Part shown: positions 52,782-61,260 of the stretch, piece after piece | How positions within the stretch are numbered: position 1 is the first letter of the stretch | How the letters are laid out: every line of letters starts with the position of its first letter | Source: Chryseobacterium sp. 18061 | Lineage (GTDB): Bacteria; Pseudomonadota; Gammaproteobacteria; Enterobacterales; Enterobacteriaceae | Assembly (NCBI GenBank): GCA_902706205.1 | Contig: CACSKA010000012.1 | Coordinates: 32,215 to 96,214, forward strand | Direction of reading: 5' to 3' | DNA: 64,000 nucleotides | Program-made: the position numbers and the translations under genes | Notes under the pieces: model-generated | What the model saw: the letters and a program-made list of their open reading frames with translations, nothing else | The model's database searches: none | What the model was told of the DNA's origin: nothing

Positions 52782-54153
52782 ATATCACGCGTGAGAACTG
52801 CTGCATCCGCGCCTTCTGGCGCAGATAGGTATCGAAACACATGCAGATATTGCGGATAAGCAATCGCCCTTTCGCCGTCACCTGAATACCTTGCGCATTC
52901 ACGTCCACCAGCCCATCTTTCGCCAGTGGCGCCAGCAGCGTTAAATCTTCGGCAAAGTATTGCTGGAAATCCAGCGCCCACTGCGTCTCAACGTCGGAAA
53001 AATCAAGGCGGAAGTTACAAATCAATGCCTTGATCACATCGCGGCGAATACAGTCATCCTGGGTAAGCGCAATGCCGCGCCACAGCGCGTTCCCGCTTAC
53101 ATCAACCTGCTGATAATAGCGTTTCAGCTCTTTCTGGTTCTGCGCATAGCTGTCGCCAATCATGCTGATGGCTGAAACACCAAGTCCTAACAAATCGCTG
53201 TCACCTTGGGTGGTGTAACCCTGGAAATTGCGGTGCAGTACGCCTTCGCGCTGGGCAATCGCGAGCTCATCACCAGGACGCGCAAAATGGTCCATACCGA
53301 TAAACTGATAACCGGTTTCGGTCAGGGAAGTGATGGTTTCCTGCAGAATATCGAGCTTTTGCTGAGCCGACGGTAAATCTTCGTCTTTGATTTTACGCTG
53401 TGCCGCGAACAGCGTCGGCATATGTGCGTAGTTAAACACGCTCAGACGGTCCGGATTCAGCTCTGCGACCCGCTTAAGGGTAAAGGCAAAGCTCTCCGGC
53501 GTTTGCTTCGGCAGGCCGTAAATCAGGTCGATATTGGTCGACGTGAAGCCAATCTCGCGGGCGCGGTTCAGCAACGCAAAGATAAACTCTTCGTCCTGCT
53601 CACGGTTTACCAGGCGCTGAACCTCTTTATTGAAGTCCTGCACACCCATACTCAGGCGGTTAAAACCTTCGCTGCGCAAGTGATCCAGCACGTCCAGTTC
53701 GATTTCACGCGGGTCGACTTCAATGGAAATCTCAGCATCCGCAATAAAATCAAAATGCCCGCGCAGGAGCTGCATCAGGCGGCTGATTTGCGCTTTGTTC
53801 AGATAGGTTGGCGTCCCGCCGCCCCAGTGCAGCTGGCTGACCTTGCGGCCGGCAAACAATGGTGCACGGTGGACAATTTCCTGTTCCAGCGCGTCGAGGT
53901 ACTGATCGGCTTTGTGCTGCTGGCGGGTCACAATCTTATTGCAGCCGCAAAAGTAGCAGAGCTTATGGCAAAACGGGATGTGAACGTACAGCGACAACGG
54001 ACGTTCAGGATAACGGGCAACTGCCTGCTGAAAGTCGGTTTCGCCGAACGCATCGGAAAATTCCAGCGCCGTAGGGTATGAGGTATAACGTGGCCCGGAA
54101 TAGTTGTACTTCTGGATCAGGGCCAAATCCCAGTCGATGAACTGCTCAGACAT
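52780..54153 (-). CDS. hemN: Oxygen-independent coproporphyrinogen III dehydrogenase
   Basis: Radical SAM enzyme of anaerobic heme synthesis, converting coproporphyrinogen III to protoporphyrinogen IX. 457 residues as in E. coli. The [4Fe-4S]/SAM cysteines are in FCHKLCYFCGCNK, followed by the GGGTPTYL loop. The start is the ATG at 54151-54153; its Shine-Dalgarno AAGGAG falls inside the last codons of the upstream small gene, so the two are coupled. Confidence 0.97.
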   Translation of the reverse strand: MSEQFIDWDLALIQKYNYSGPRYTSYPTALEFSDAFGETDFQQAVARYPERPLSLYVHIPFCHKLCYFCGCNKIVTRQQHKADQYLDALEQEIVHRAPLFAGRKVSQLHWGGGTPTYLNKAQISRLMQLLRGHFDFIADAEISIEVDPREIELDVLDHLRSEGFNRLSMGVQDFNKEVQRLVNREQDEEFIFALLNRAREIGFTSTNIDLIYGLPKQTPESFAFTLKRVAELNPDRLSVFNYAHMPTLFAAQRKIKDEDLPSAQQKLDILQETITSLTETGYQFIGMDHFARPGDELAIAQREGVLHRNFQGYTTQGDSDLLGLGVSAISMIGDSYAQNQKELKRYYQQVDVSGNALWRGIALTQDDCIRRDVIKALICNFRLDFSDVETQWALDFQQYFAEDLTLLAPLAKDGLVDVNAQGIQVTAKGRLLIRNICMCFDTYLRQKARMQQFSRVI

Positions 54154-54155
54154 GC

Positions 54156-54338
54156 TTACTCCTTCCGGTAGTATCGCGAACGACGACGGCGTGCCGGCTG
54201 ACCCGTAATTCGGGCACTCAGCCGGTTGCGCAGCCAATGCTGACGCCGCGACAACCGTCGTAGTTTAACGAATAACCACCCCAGATAACACATAACCAAA
54301 AGGGTTATAAGCAGGACAGGCAGTCCGAAGGGGTGCAA
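54156..54338 (-). CDS. Small membrane protein coupled to hemN, unknown function
   Basis: 60-codon frame from TTG at 54336-54338 to TAA at 54156-54158. The product has one hydrophobic helix at about 6-24 (LPVLLITLLVMCYLGWLFVKL) and a strongly basic tail (RRLSRRQHWLRNR, ARRRRSRYYRKE), so a positive-inside single-span membrane protein is expected. It lies four bases after yihI, with GGTGG upstream, and two bases before hemN. An ATG at codon 16 is a shorter alternative start. I do not recognise a family. The codon arrangement CGG-AAG-GAG-TAA that gives hemN its ribosome site argues that it is real. Confidence 0.6.
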   Translation of the reverse strand: MHPFGLPVLLITLLVMCYLGWLFVKLRRLSRRQHWLRNRLSARITGQPARRRRSRYYRKE

Positions 54339-54341
54339 ACG

Positions 54342-54857
54342 TTAGTTTCCACCTTTCAGCAGACGCATCATGTCTTCTTTGCCTTCGTCTTCTTCTTCGT
54401 CTTCATCGTCGTCGTAAGAAAGACCCAGCTCCTGCATCAGCGCATCAATGCGGTCTAGTTTTGCATCAACCCACGTTTGTTCTTCAGCGCTAAGGGCTTC
54501 GCCCTTCTCGAGACGTTCCAGCAGCGCGTCCAGGCGCTCATCGTTTTCCAGTAAATCCAGCTCAGCCTGCGGTGAAAGCATAGGTTTCTCGCTCTTCGGT
54601 TTTTGCTGCCGGGTTACCGGACGCTCGACAGCGCCCAGCTGAATCGGAGTTTTACTGCCAATACGTGGATCTTTCTGTTGGCCCTGTTTCTTGCCACCAG
54701 CGCCAGCCTCACCGCCACTCGCGCGGCTGCCTGCTGAGTGACCACGGTGCTTTTTGGTGCGTTTACGGTCACGCGCTTCCTGATCAAGCTCTTCACGCGT
54801 CTTGCGACGGGCTTTACCAGGTGCTGTGCTACGCGGTGCGGATGTTGGTTTTTTCAT
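54342..54857 (-). CDS. yihI: Der GTPase-activating protein YihI
   Basis: 171-residue protein that stimulates the GTPase Der and modulates 50S subunit assembly. A basic, low-complexity N-terminal half (KKPTSAPRSTAPGKARRKTR) is followed by an acidic helical C-terminus (YDDDEDEEEDEGKED). Length and charge pattern match E. coli (169). It is upstream of hemN on the same strand. Confidence 0.94.
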   Translation of the reverse strand: MKKPTSAPRSTAPGKARRKTREELDQEARDRKRTKKHRGHSAGSRASGGEAGAGGKKQGQQKDPRIGSKTPIQLGAVERPVTRQQKPKSEKPMLSPQAELDLLENDERLDALLERLEKGEALSAEEQTWVDAKLDRIDALMQELGLSYDDDEDEEEDEGKEDMMRLLKGGN

Positions 54858-54927
54858 GATAATGGGTTTCTTTACGTTGTTTACTACAGTATAGAATTGA
54901 GCCGGAATCTAGCAGAAAGCAGACAAA

Positions 54928-55172
54928 GAAAAAAGGCGACAGAGTAATCTGTCGCCTTTTTTCCTGACTCACAACCCATTACGGGTCTGACAATCCATAT
55001 TTGCCACCAACTCACCCTGTTTTTCCCTTGGCGCAGAACATTCCCTGTCTTCATTCCTGATCCTTTTCCGACGTCTCCAGACGTTTGCCTCCTGGCAATT
55101 CCTTTGTCTTCGCCTCCTGGCGCTCCTGACCCTCGTCCTGAGTTCTTATCCTTTTCGGCATCCTCGCCTGAT
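54928..55172 (-). ncRNA. csrC: CsrC small RNA (CsrA antagonist)
   Basis: About 245 bases, same length and location (yihI-engB) as E. coli csrC. The minus strand carries many GGA motifs, several in hairpin loops (CAGGACGAGGG, TCAGGAGCGCCAGGAGGCG, GCCAGGAGGC, CTGGAGACG, AAAGGATCAGGAATG), that titrate CsrA. The 3' end is a strong terminator, AAGGCGACAG...CTGTCGCCTTTTTT. The 5' end is set by alignment to E. coli from memory. An apparent 120-residue open frame over the locus is not a gene. Transcription is expected to depend on BarA-UvrY. Confidence 0.9.
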
Positions 55173-55443
55173 GGGGTGTACTTTACCGTTTTATCCTTAA
55201 TACTCAAGTCACCATCGGGCATAAAAATGTCATTTCTGAATAACACAAAAGAATAACTAGTTGATTTTTATGTGATCATAAAAAATAGCACCTACAACTT
55301 CTCTGAAAGTTCGCATAGTAATGATGGCAAATATCCTACAAAGAGAAGGGGTAATGCTCACAACCCCTTATTCGACAAACACCGCCTTTTGCCATTGTTC
55401 AGGTATACTCCCGGCCATAGCCCGATTTTATGGAGACGATCCT

Positions 55444-56085
55444 TTGACTAACCTGAACTATCAACAGACGCATTTTGTTCTCAGTGCGCCTGATATTCGC
55501 CACTTGCCGTCCGATACCGGTATTGAAGTGGCATTTGCCGGTCGCTCCAATGCAGGTAAATCGAGCGCCCTGAATACCCTGACCAACCAGAAAGGCCTGG
55601 CGCGTACGTCCAAAACACCGGGCCGAACTCAGCTCATTAATCTGTTTGAAGTCGCTGAAGGCAAACGCGTTGTCGACTTACCGGGTTACGGTTACGCCGA
55701 AGTACCGGAAGAGATGAAGCTTAAATGGCAGCGAGCACTGGGTGAATACCTGGAAAAACGCCTGTGCCTGAAAGGGTTGGTCGTGTTGATGGATATTCGC
55801 CATCCGCTGAAAGACCTTGATAAGCAGATGATCGAATGGGCCGTCGACAGCAATATTGAAGTATTGGTGCTGCTGACCAAAGCCGACAAACTGGCAAGCG
55901 GCGCGCGTAAAGCGCAGCTGAATATGGTGCGCGAAGCTGTGCAGGCCTTTAATGGCGATATTCAGGTAGAAGCGTTTTCTTCACTGAAGAAAATTGGTGT
56001 AGATTTATTGCGTAAGAAGCTCGATATCTGGTACAGCGAAATTGCGCCTCAGGAAGAGCCTGAGGAAGAGACCAGCGGGGAATAA
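55444..56085 (+). CDS. engB: Ribosome biogenesis GTPase EngB (YihA)
   Basis: 213-residue essential GTPase for 50S assembly. P-loop GRSNAGKSS near 33-41, G3 DLPGYGYAEV and G4 TKADKL. The start is TTG at 55444 (MTNLNYQQTHFVLSAPD), with GGAG seven bases upstream, matching E. coli; the frame is open upstream to 55321 but that stretch is the promoter region. A 271-base gap before it shows only a -10-like GGTATACT near 55400. Confidence 0.95.
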   Translation: MTNLNYQQTHFVLSAPDIRHLPSDTGIEVAFAGRSNAGKSSALNTLTNQKGLARTSKTPGRTQLINLFEVAEGKRVVDLPGYGYAEVPEEMKLKWQRALGEYLEKRLCLKGLVVLMDIRHPLKDLDKQMIEWAVDSNIEVLVLLTKADKLASGARKAQLNMVREAVQAFNGDIQVEAFSSLKKIGVDLLRKKLDIWYSEIAPQEEPEEETSGE

Positions 56086-56110
56086 TTCTGACTGGCGAAT
56101 TACCCTGATA

Positions 56111-56138
56111 AGCGCGGAACTCTCCGCGCTTTTTTTTC
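56111..56138 (+). terminator. engB terminator
   Basis: AGCGCGGA and TCCGCGCT with an eight-T tract, 25 bases beyond the engB stop. Confidence 0.9.
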
Positions 56139-56148
56139 TTTCGCGCAA

Positions 56149-56256
56149 TAAAAAACGCCCCAGTCATTACTGACTGGGGCGGCTAAATATTCAGCCAAAT
56201 CCGATTACGTGAAGTAAAAGGTCTGAAAGATAGAACATCTTACCTCTGTACCCTAC
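56149..56256 (-). ncRNA. spf: Spot 42 RNA
   Basis: About 108 bases, beginning GTAGGGTACAGAGGTAAGAT and ending in a GCCCCAGTCA/TGACTGGGGC terminator with a T tract. Sequence and position next to polA match E. coli Spot 42 almost completely. It is an Hfq-dependent RNA that represses galK and other sugar and secondary-metabolism genes and is itself repressed by cAMP-CRP. The 191-base stretch upstream (56257-56447) holds its promoter. Confidence 0.96.
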
Positions 56257-56447
56257 GCGATTAACTCTACTCTTTTTTCATGAGCCCAGAAAGCACTTTT
56301 TGTAGTTTTTTTTCACTTCTTGCATAGTGAATTCCGATGGTCATCACAAAACGCTATAAGTTATGTTGCTTACTTACAAAAAGTGCTGACAAAAACACTG
56401 GGCTTAAAAACGCGGATTTTAGCGAATATTTGGCCTGAGACAGACGC

Positions 56448-59240
56448 TTAGTGCGCCTGATCCCAGTTAACGCCGCTGCCCACTTCCACCAGCAATGGAA
56501 CATCGAGCGTCGTGCTGTTTTCCATCAGTTCATGGACTTTCTTCGTGACCGCATCGAGATCGTCTTTATGCACTTCAAACACCAGTTCATCGTGCACCTG
56601 CATGATCATTCGCACCCGCGGCTGCTCTTTCAGCAACCAGGCATCGACCGCAATCATGGCACGTTTGATGATATCTGCCGCCGTGCCCTGCATCGGGGCG
56701 TTAATCGCTGCACGCTCAGCGCCCGCTCGGCGGGCCGCATTGCTGGATTTGATATCCGGCAGATACAGACGACGCCCTTCCAGCGTTTCAACGTAACCTT
56801 GTTCTTTGGCCTGCTCACGCGTACGTTCCATATATTCACGCACGCCTGGATAGCGCTCAAAATAGAGATCCATGTACTTCTGGGACTCTTTGCGCGGAAT
56901 ATTCAGCTGACGGGATAGACCGAACGCACTCATACCGTAAATCAGGCCGAAGTTGATCGCCTTCGCGCTGCGACGCTGTTCGTTACTGACGCTATCTAAA
57001 GGCAGACCAAAAACTTCCGCTGCGGTAGCGCGGTGAATATCTTTTCCTTCAGCAAAAGCCGTTAGCAGGCCTTTATCGCGGGAGAGATGAGCCATGATGC
57101 GCAGCTCAATTTGCGAGTAGTCCGCAGAAACAATCAGATAATCCTCTGGTGCGACAAATGCCTGACGAATACGACGCCCTTCTTCATTACGCACCGGGAT
57201 GTTTTGCAGGTTCGGCTCAGTAGAAGACAAACGTCCCGTCGCTGCAACCGCCTGGTGATAGGAAGTATGTACGCGGCCCGTTTTCGCATTGATCATCAGT
57301 GGCAGCTTGTCGGTGTAAGTCGATTTCAGCTTCGCCAGCCCACGATATTCGAGGATAACTTTCGGCAGCGGGTAATCCAGCGCCAGCTCTTCCAGCACTT
57401 CTTCAGAGGTGGACGGCGCGCCGCCTGGGGTTTTCTTCAGCGGCTTAATACCCTGCTTTTCAAACAAAATAACTTGTAGCTGTTTTGGTGAGGACAGATT
57501 AAATGCCTCGCCCGCTATCTCGTGTGCTTTTTGCTCAAGCTCAACCAGACGCGTCGCAAGTTCCGCAGAATGGTTGTGCAGCACGTCCGGGTCGATGTTG
57601 ACCCCATTACGTTCGACACGAGAAAGGACGGGCACTAACGGGATTTCGATATGCTGGAAAACATTCAGTGGGCCTTCCTGCTTTTGCAGTTTTGGCCACA
57701 TTTTCAGATGCAGTTGCAGCGTAACATCGGCGTCTTCTGCCGCATAACGACCCGCTTCGTCGAGGGCAATCTGATTAAAGGTGAGCTGATTTTTGCCCTT
57801 ACCGGCGATTTCTTCAAAAGTGATGGTTTTGTGTTTCAACCAGCGGTCAGAGAGGCTGTCCATATCATGACGACCGGCCACGCTGTCGAGCGTGTAGGAT
57901 TCCAGCATGGTATCGAACGCAATACCCCGTAACTCAATACCGTAGTTCGCCAGGATGCCGCGATCGTATTTCAGGTTCTGGCCGACTTTCAGGCTATTAT
58001 CATCTTCCAGCAGCGGTTTCATCAACTCCAGCACGCGCTCGAGTGAGAGCTGCTCCGGCGCATCGATATAATCGTGTGCTACCGGAACGTAGGCAGCTTC
58101 GCCCGGCTCTGCGGCAAACGACAGGCCAACCATATTGGCGGAGACGTTGTCGAGGCTGTCAGTTTCAGTATCGAACGCAAAGACTGGCGCTTTCTTCAGT
58201 TTTTCAATCCACTGTGTGAGCGTTGCTTCATCGAGAATAGTGACGTAGTTTTCCGAAGAGAGCGCGGTTGCTGGCTCTTCAGGTTCTTCTTCCACCGCAG
58301 CGGCCGCCGCAGCCAGCGGTTTTGCTGATGGTTTTCCGCCTTTGGCCTGCATCCATTTCCCGGCTTCAACGTCCGTAATCCAGCGCTTGAACTCATACTG
58401 CTTAAACATACTGAGCAGTTCATCGGCCGCAGGCTCCTGAACCTCAAGCTGATCGCAGGTTAATTCCAGTTCTACGTCGGTTTTGATGGTCGCAAGCTTG
58501 TAGGAGAGATAGGCCATCTCTTTATTCTGCTCGAGCTTCGTAGCCATTGTTTTCGCGCCACGGAAGGTGAGCCCGGCTATTTTCTCCGGCTCTGCATACA
58601 GCGTATCCAGACCGCCCAACCCTTGTAGCAGCGCTTGTGCCGTTTTCTCGCCCACGCCTGGAACACCTGGAATGTTATCCGAGGAGTCACCCATCAGGGC
58701 GAGGAAATCGATAATCAACTCTGGCGGCACGCCGTATTTGGAAACCACTTCTTCCGGACCAAGCACGGTATTCGTCATGGTATTGATGAGCGTGATCTCA
58801 GGCGTGACCAACTGGGCCATGTCTTTATCACCGGTACTGATCAGCACCGGACGGCCCGATTTTGCGGCTTCACGCGCCAGAGTCCCAATCACGTCATCAG
58901 CCTCAACGCCTGAGACAGCCAGTAACGGCAGGCCCATTGCCTTTACCATCGCGTGCAGCGGTTCAATCTGCGCACGAAGATCGTCAGGCATCGGCGGACG
59001 ATGAGATTTGTAATGTTCGAACAGTTCGTCACGGAAAGTTTTGCCCTTGGCATCAAAGACAACCGCCGCATGCGTTGGTTGATACTGCATGATCAGGCTG
59101 CGCAGCATATTCAGTACGCCGTACATGGCGCCCGTCGGTTCACCTGCGCTGTTCATCAGCGGAGGAAACGCGTGGTATGCGCGGTAGAGATAAGAGGAGC
59201 CATCAACCAGGATGAGAGGGTTTTCTTGGATCTGAACCAT
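56448..59240 (-). CDS. polA: DNA polymerase I
   Basis: 930 residues (E. coli 928). Domains: 5'-3' exonuclease at 1-323, 3'-5' exonuclease at about 324-518 (FAFDTETDSLDN), polymerase at 521-930. Motif A DYSQIELRIMA, motif B KAINFGLIYG and motif C QVHDELVFE are intact, so proofreading and polymerase activities are both expected. Involved in Okazaki fragment processing and repair. Confidence 0.98.
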   Translation of the reverse strand: MVQIQENPLILVDGSSYLYRAYHAFPPLMNSAGEPTGAMYGVLNMLRSLIMQYQPTHAAVVFDAKGKTFRDELFEHYKSHRPPMPDDLRAQIEPLHAMVKAMGLPLLAVSGVEADDVIGTLAREAAKSGRPVLISTGDKDMAQLVTPEITLINTMTNTVLGPEEVVSKYGVPPELIIDFLALMGDSSDNIPGVPGVGEKTAQALLQGLGGLDTLYAEPEKIAGLTFRGAKTMATKLEQNKEMAYLSYKLATIKTDVELELTCDQLEVQEPAADELLSMFKQYEFKRWITDVEAGKWMQAKGGKPSAKPLAAAAAAVEEEPEEPATALSSENYVTILDEATLTQWIEKLKKAPVFAFDTETDSLDNVSANMVGLSFAAEPGEAAYVPVAHDYIDAPEQLSLERVLELMKPLLEDDNSLKVGQNLKYDRGILANYGIELRGIAFDTMLESYTLDSVAGRHDMDSLSDRWLKHKTITFEEIAGKGKNQLTFNQIALDEAGRYAAEDADVTLQLHLKMWPKLQKQEGPLNVFQHIEIPLVPVLSRVERNGVNIDPDVLHNHSAELATRLVELEQKAHEIAGEAFNLSSPKQLQVILFEKQGIKPLKKTPGGAPSTSEEVLEELALDYPLPKVILEYRGLAKLKSTYTDKLPLMINAKTGRVHTSYHQAVAATGRLSSTEPNLQNIPVRNEEGRRIRQAFVAPEDYLIVSADYSQIELRIMAHLSRDKGLLTAFAEGKDIHRATAAEVFGLPLDSVSNEQRRSAKAINFGLIYGMSAFGLSRQLNIPRKESQKYMDLYFERYPGVREYMERTREQAKEQGYVETLEGRRLYLPDIKSSNAARRAGAERAAINAPMQGTAADIIKRAMIAVDAWLLKEQPRVRMIMQVHDELVFEVHKDDLDAVTKKVHELMENSTTLDVPLLVEVGSGVNWDQAH

Positions 59241-59364
59241 AATTTCCGTGCCTGTTTATCTGATTAAGGATAAAGGATGCCACAGACAGAGCTAAAACAT
59301 GAGTTTTTCGCCGTTATTGCGCTAAAAGTTTTGTAGATCCTCGGGATCGCTCGCAACCTTGTTC

Positions 59365-59373
59365 TGTGGATAA
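59365..59373 (-). promoter_or_regulatory. DnaA box in polA-yihG spacer
   Basis: TGTGGATAA on the plus strand is the reverse complement of TTATCCACA, the strongest DnaA box form. It lies 125 bases upstream of polA. DnaA effects on polA expression have been reported for E. coli. The 390-base spacer (59241-59630) holds otherwise only AT-rich promoter-like sequence. Confidence 0.6.
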
Positions 59374-59506
59374 GTTTGTGCATAGATTTATTCCATCGAA
59401 TAAATCCTGGTCACACGTGATTCCATGTAACAATATTTATTATATTTTTCATCATGTTAACTTGAATCCATGTCATTTAACCCACTATTGGTGACAATTT
59501 GCGCCA

Positions 59507-59515
59507 TGTGGATAT
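59507..59515 (-). promoter_or_regulatory. Second, weaker DnaA-like box
   Basis: TGTGGATAT (one mismatch from the consensus reverse complement), 142 bases from the first box. Confidence 0.4.
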
Positions 59516-59630
59516 AACTATTCGATATTTTTCTACTCTGGTAGGACCCGTCTTCAGGGGTGATTTCTGGTAAAATCAGCCTCTTATGCCTGTCTAAGCC
59601 GCACTTTATACAATTAACTATCTGAATAAA

Positions 59631-60539
59631 TTGATTATGTCGAGATTACTCGCTGCGATGACGCTTTTGCTGAGTATCGCCCTTACCATTATCGTGACCA
59701 TTGCCTGCTCCGTGCCAATCATCCTGGCGGGCATGATTAAACTGTTGCTTCCCATTCCCGTGGTATGGCGTTCCGTCTCGGCGTTTTGCAACCTGATGAT
59801 GTACTGCTGGTGTTCTGGCCTTGCGTTATTACTTCATCTGAATCCGTGGCTGAAGTGGGATGTCGAAGGTCTTGAAGGGCTGAACAAGAAGAACTGGTAT
59901 CTGCTTATCTGTAATCACCACAGCTGGGCAGACATCGTTGTGTTGTGCGTTTTATTCCGCAAGCATATCCCGATGAATAAATACTTTTTGAAGCAGCAGC
60001 TGGCCTGGGTTCCGTTTATCGGTCTGGCCTGTTGGGCGCTGGATATGCCCTTTATGCGGCGCTACTCAAGGGGCTATTTGATTCGCCATCCGGAACGTCG
60101 TGGGAAAGATGTGGAAACCACGCGTCGTTCATGCGAGAAATTCCGCAATCATCCCACCACGATTGTGAATTTTGTCGAAGGCTCTCGATTTACGGAAGAA
60201 AAGCGCAGTGAAACGCACTCGTCTTATAAGCATCTTCTGCCGCCGAAGGCTGCTGGGATCGCGATGGCTCTGAACGTGCTGGGAGGCCAGTTCGATAAGC
60301 TAATGAATGTCACGCTGTGCTATCCAGAAAACGATCGCACGCCCTTTTTCGATATGCTGAGCGGGAAGCTAACCCGCATTGTCGTCCACGTGGATCTGGT
60401 TCCTGTGGCCGAAGAGCTGCACGGCGATTACGTGAACGATAAGAACTTTAAGCGCGGTTTTCAGCGTTGGCTGAATGCTTTATGGACGGAAAAAGATGCG
60501 CGAATCGAAGAGATGAAAGCGGCGGCAAGTGTGAAATGA
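59631..60539 (+). CDS. yihG: Acyltransferase YihG (LPLAT family)
   Basis: Inner-membrane lysophospholipid acyltransferase of the PlsC family, about 300 residues. An N-terminal membrane helix is followed by the catalytic NHHSWADIV (HX4D) near 95 and the substrate motif VEGSRFT near 180. E. coli YihG influences the fatty-acid composition of phospholipids. The start is uncertain: the frame begins with TTG at 59631, an ATG lies six bases on, and codons back to ATT at 59613 resemble the E. coli N-terminus (LNKxIM). No Shine-Dalgarno is seen at any of these. Confidence 0.88.
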   Translation: MIMSRLLAAMTLLLSIALTIIVTIACSVPIILAGMIKLLLPIPVVWRSVSAFCNLMMYCWCSGLALLLHLNPWLKWDVEGLEGLNKKNWYLLICNHHSWADIVVLCVLFRKHIPMNKYFLKQQLAWVPFIGLACWALDMPFMRRYSRGYLIRHPERRGKDVETTRRSCEKFRNHPTTIVNFVEGSRFTEEKRSETHSSYKHLLPPKAAGIAMALNVLGGQFDKLMNVTLCYPENDRTPFFDMLSGKLTRIVVHVDLVPVAEELHGDYVNDKNFKRGFQRWLNALWTEKDARIEEMKAAASVK

Positions 60540-60583
60540 ATTTACGTTATTAGCCTTCTGATATTTCTGGGCACAGAAACAAT

Positions 60584-60612
60584 AACGCCAGTCAGTGACC
60601 GGCGTTTTTTTT
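60584..60612. terminator. Terminator yihG/dsbA
   Basis: AACGCC and GGCGTT around GTCAGTGAC, with an eight-T tract on the plus strand, between the convergent genes. Confidence 0.85.
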
Positions 60613-61234
60613 ATTTCTTCTCAACCAGTTGCTTCACGGTGTCGGCATATTGCTGCACGAAGACATCCATGTTGCTGGTATCCATACCCTGCGGGTTCAG
60701 CTGATATTTACCGTTGACGTACATCGCCGGAACCCCCTGCAGTTGCAGATCGGCAGCTGCTTTTTCTTCCTGAGCAACGATGGATTTCACCACGAAGCTG
60801 TTCCAGGCTGCGTCATAATCTTCGCCTTTAATGCCTGCATCTACGAAGACCTGACGGATGTCAGCAACAGTTTGTACGGTCTGGGTCTTCTGCACGGCTT
60901 CAAACATTGGGGCGGTGATCTTATCTTCCACACCCAGCGCCATAGCCACTGCCCACGCCTGAGTCAGCTCTTTGCCCAGTGGGCCCAGGAACTCAACGTG
61001 GTACTTGGTCATTTTTGTGCCTTCCGGCAGTTTCTTCTTCACGGTATCGGAGACGTGAAGCACCTGCTCAAACTCATAACAGTGCGGGCAATAGAATGAG
61101 AAGAACTCCAGAACCTGTGGTTCACCAGCAACAGGCTTCTCCAGCGTGGAGAATTGTTTGCCATCAGTGATTTGCGCAGCGGCGGCGCTGAATGCCAGTA
61201 CCATGCCTGCCAGCGCCAGAAAAATCTTTTTCAT
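60611..61234 (-). CDS. dsbA: Periplasmic disulfide oxidase DsbA
   Basis: 207-residue precursor of the thiol:disulfide oxidase that introduces disulfides into exported proteins and is re-oxidised by DsbB. Signal peptide ends at AAA-AQITDG. The active site CPHC is in FYCPHCYEFEQ, and the cis-proline loop is GVPAMYV. Fully conserved thioredoxin fold with helical insertion. Usually co-transcribed with srkA, whose stop is 26 bases upstream, and Cpx controlled. Confidence 0.98.
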   Translation of the reverse strand: MKKIFLALAGMVLAFSAAAAQITDGKQFSTLEKPVAGEPQVLEFFSFYCPHCYEFEQVLHVSDTVKKKLPEGTKMTKYHVEFLGPLGKELTQAWAVAMALGVEDKITAPMFEAVQKTQTVQTVADIRQVFVDAGIKGEDYDAAWNSFVVKSIVAQEEKAAADLQLQGVPAMYVNGKYQLNPQGMDTSNMDVFVQQYADTVKQLVEKK

Positions 61235-61260
61235 TGTTAACTCTCTCCTGAAAATGTCTG

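Noticed and set aside
54884..55246. 120-residue minus-strand protein between yihI and engB
   Set aside because: The region is the csrC RNA; the frame has no ribosome site and runs through the terminator.
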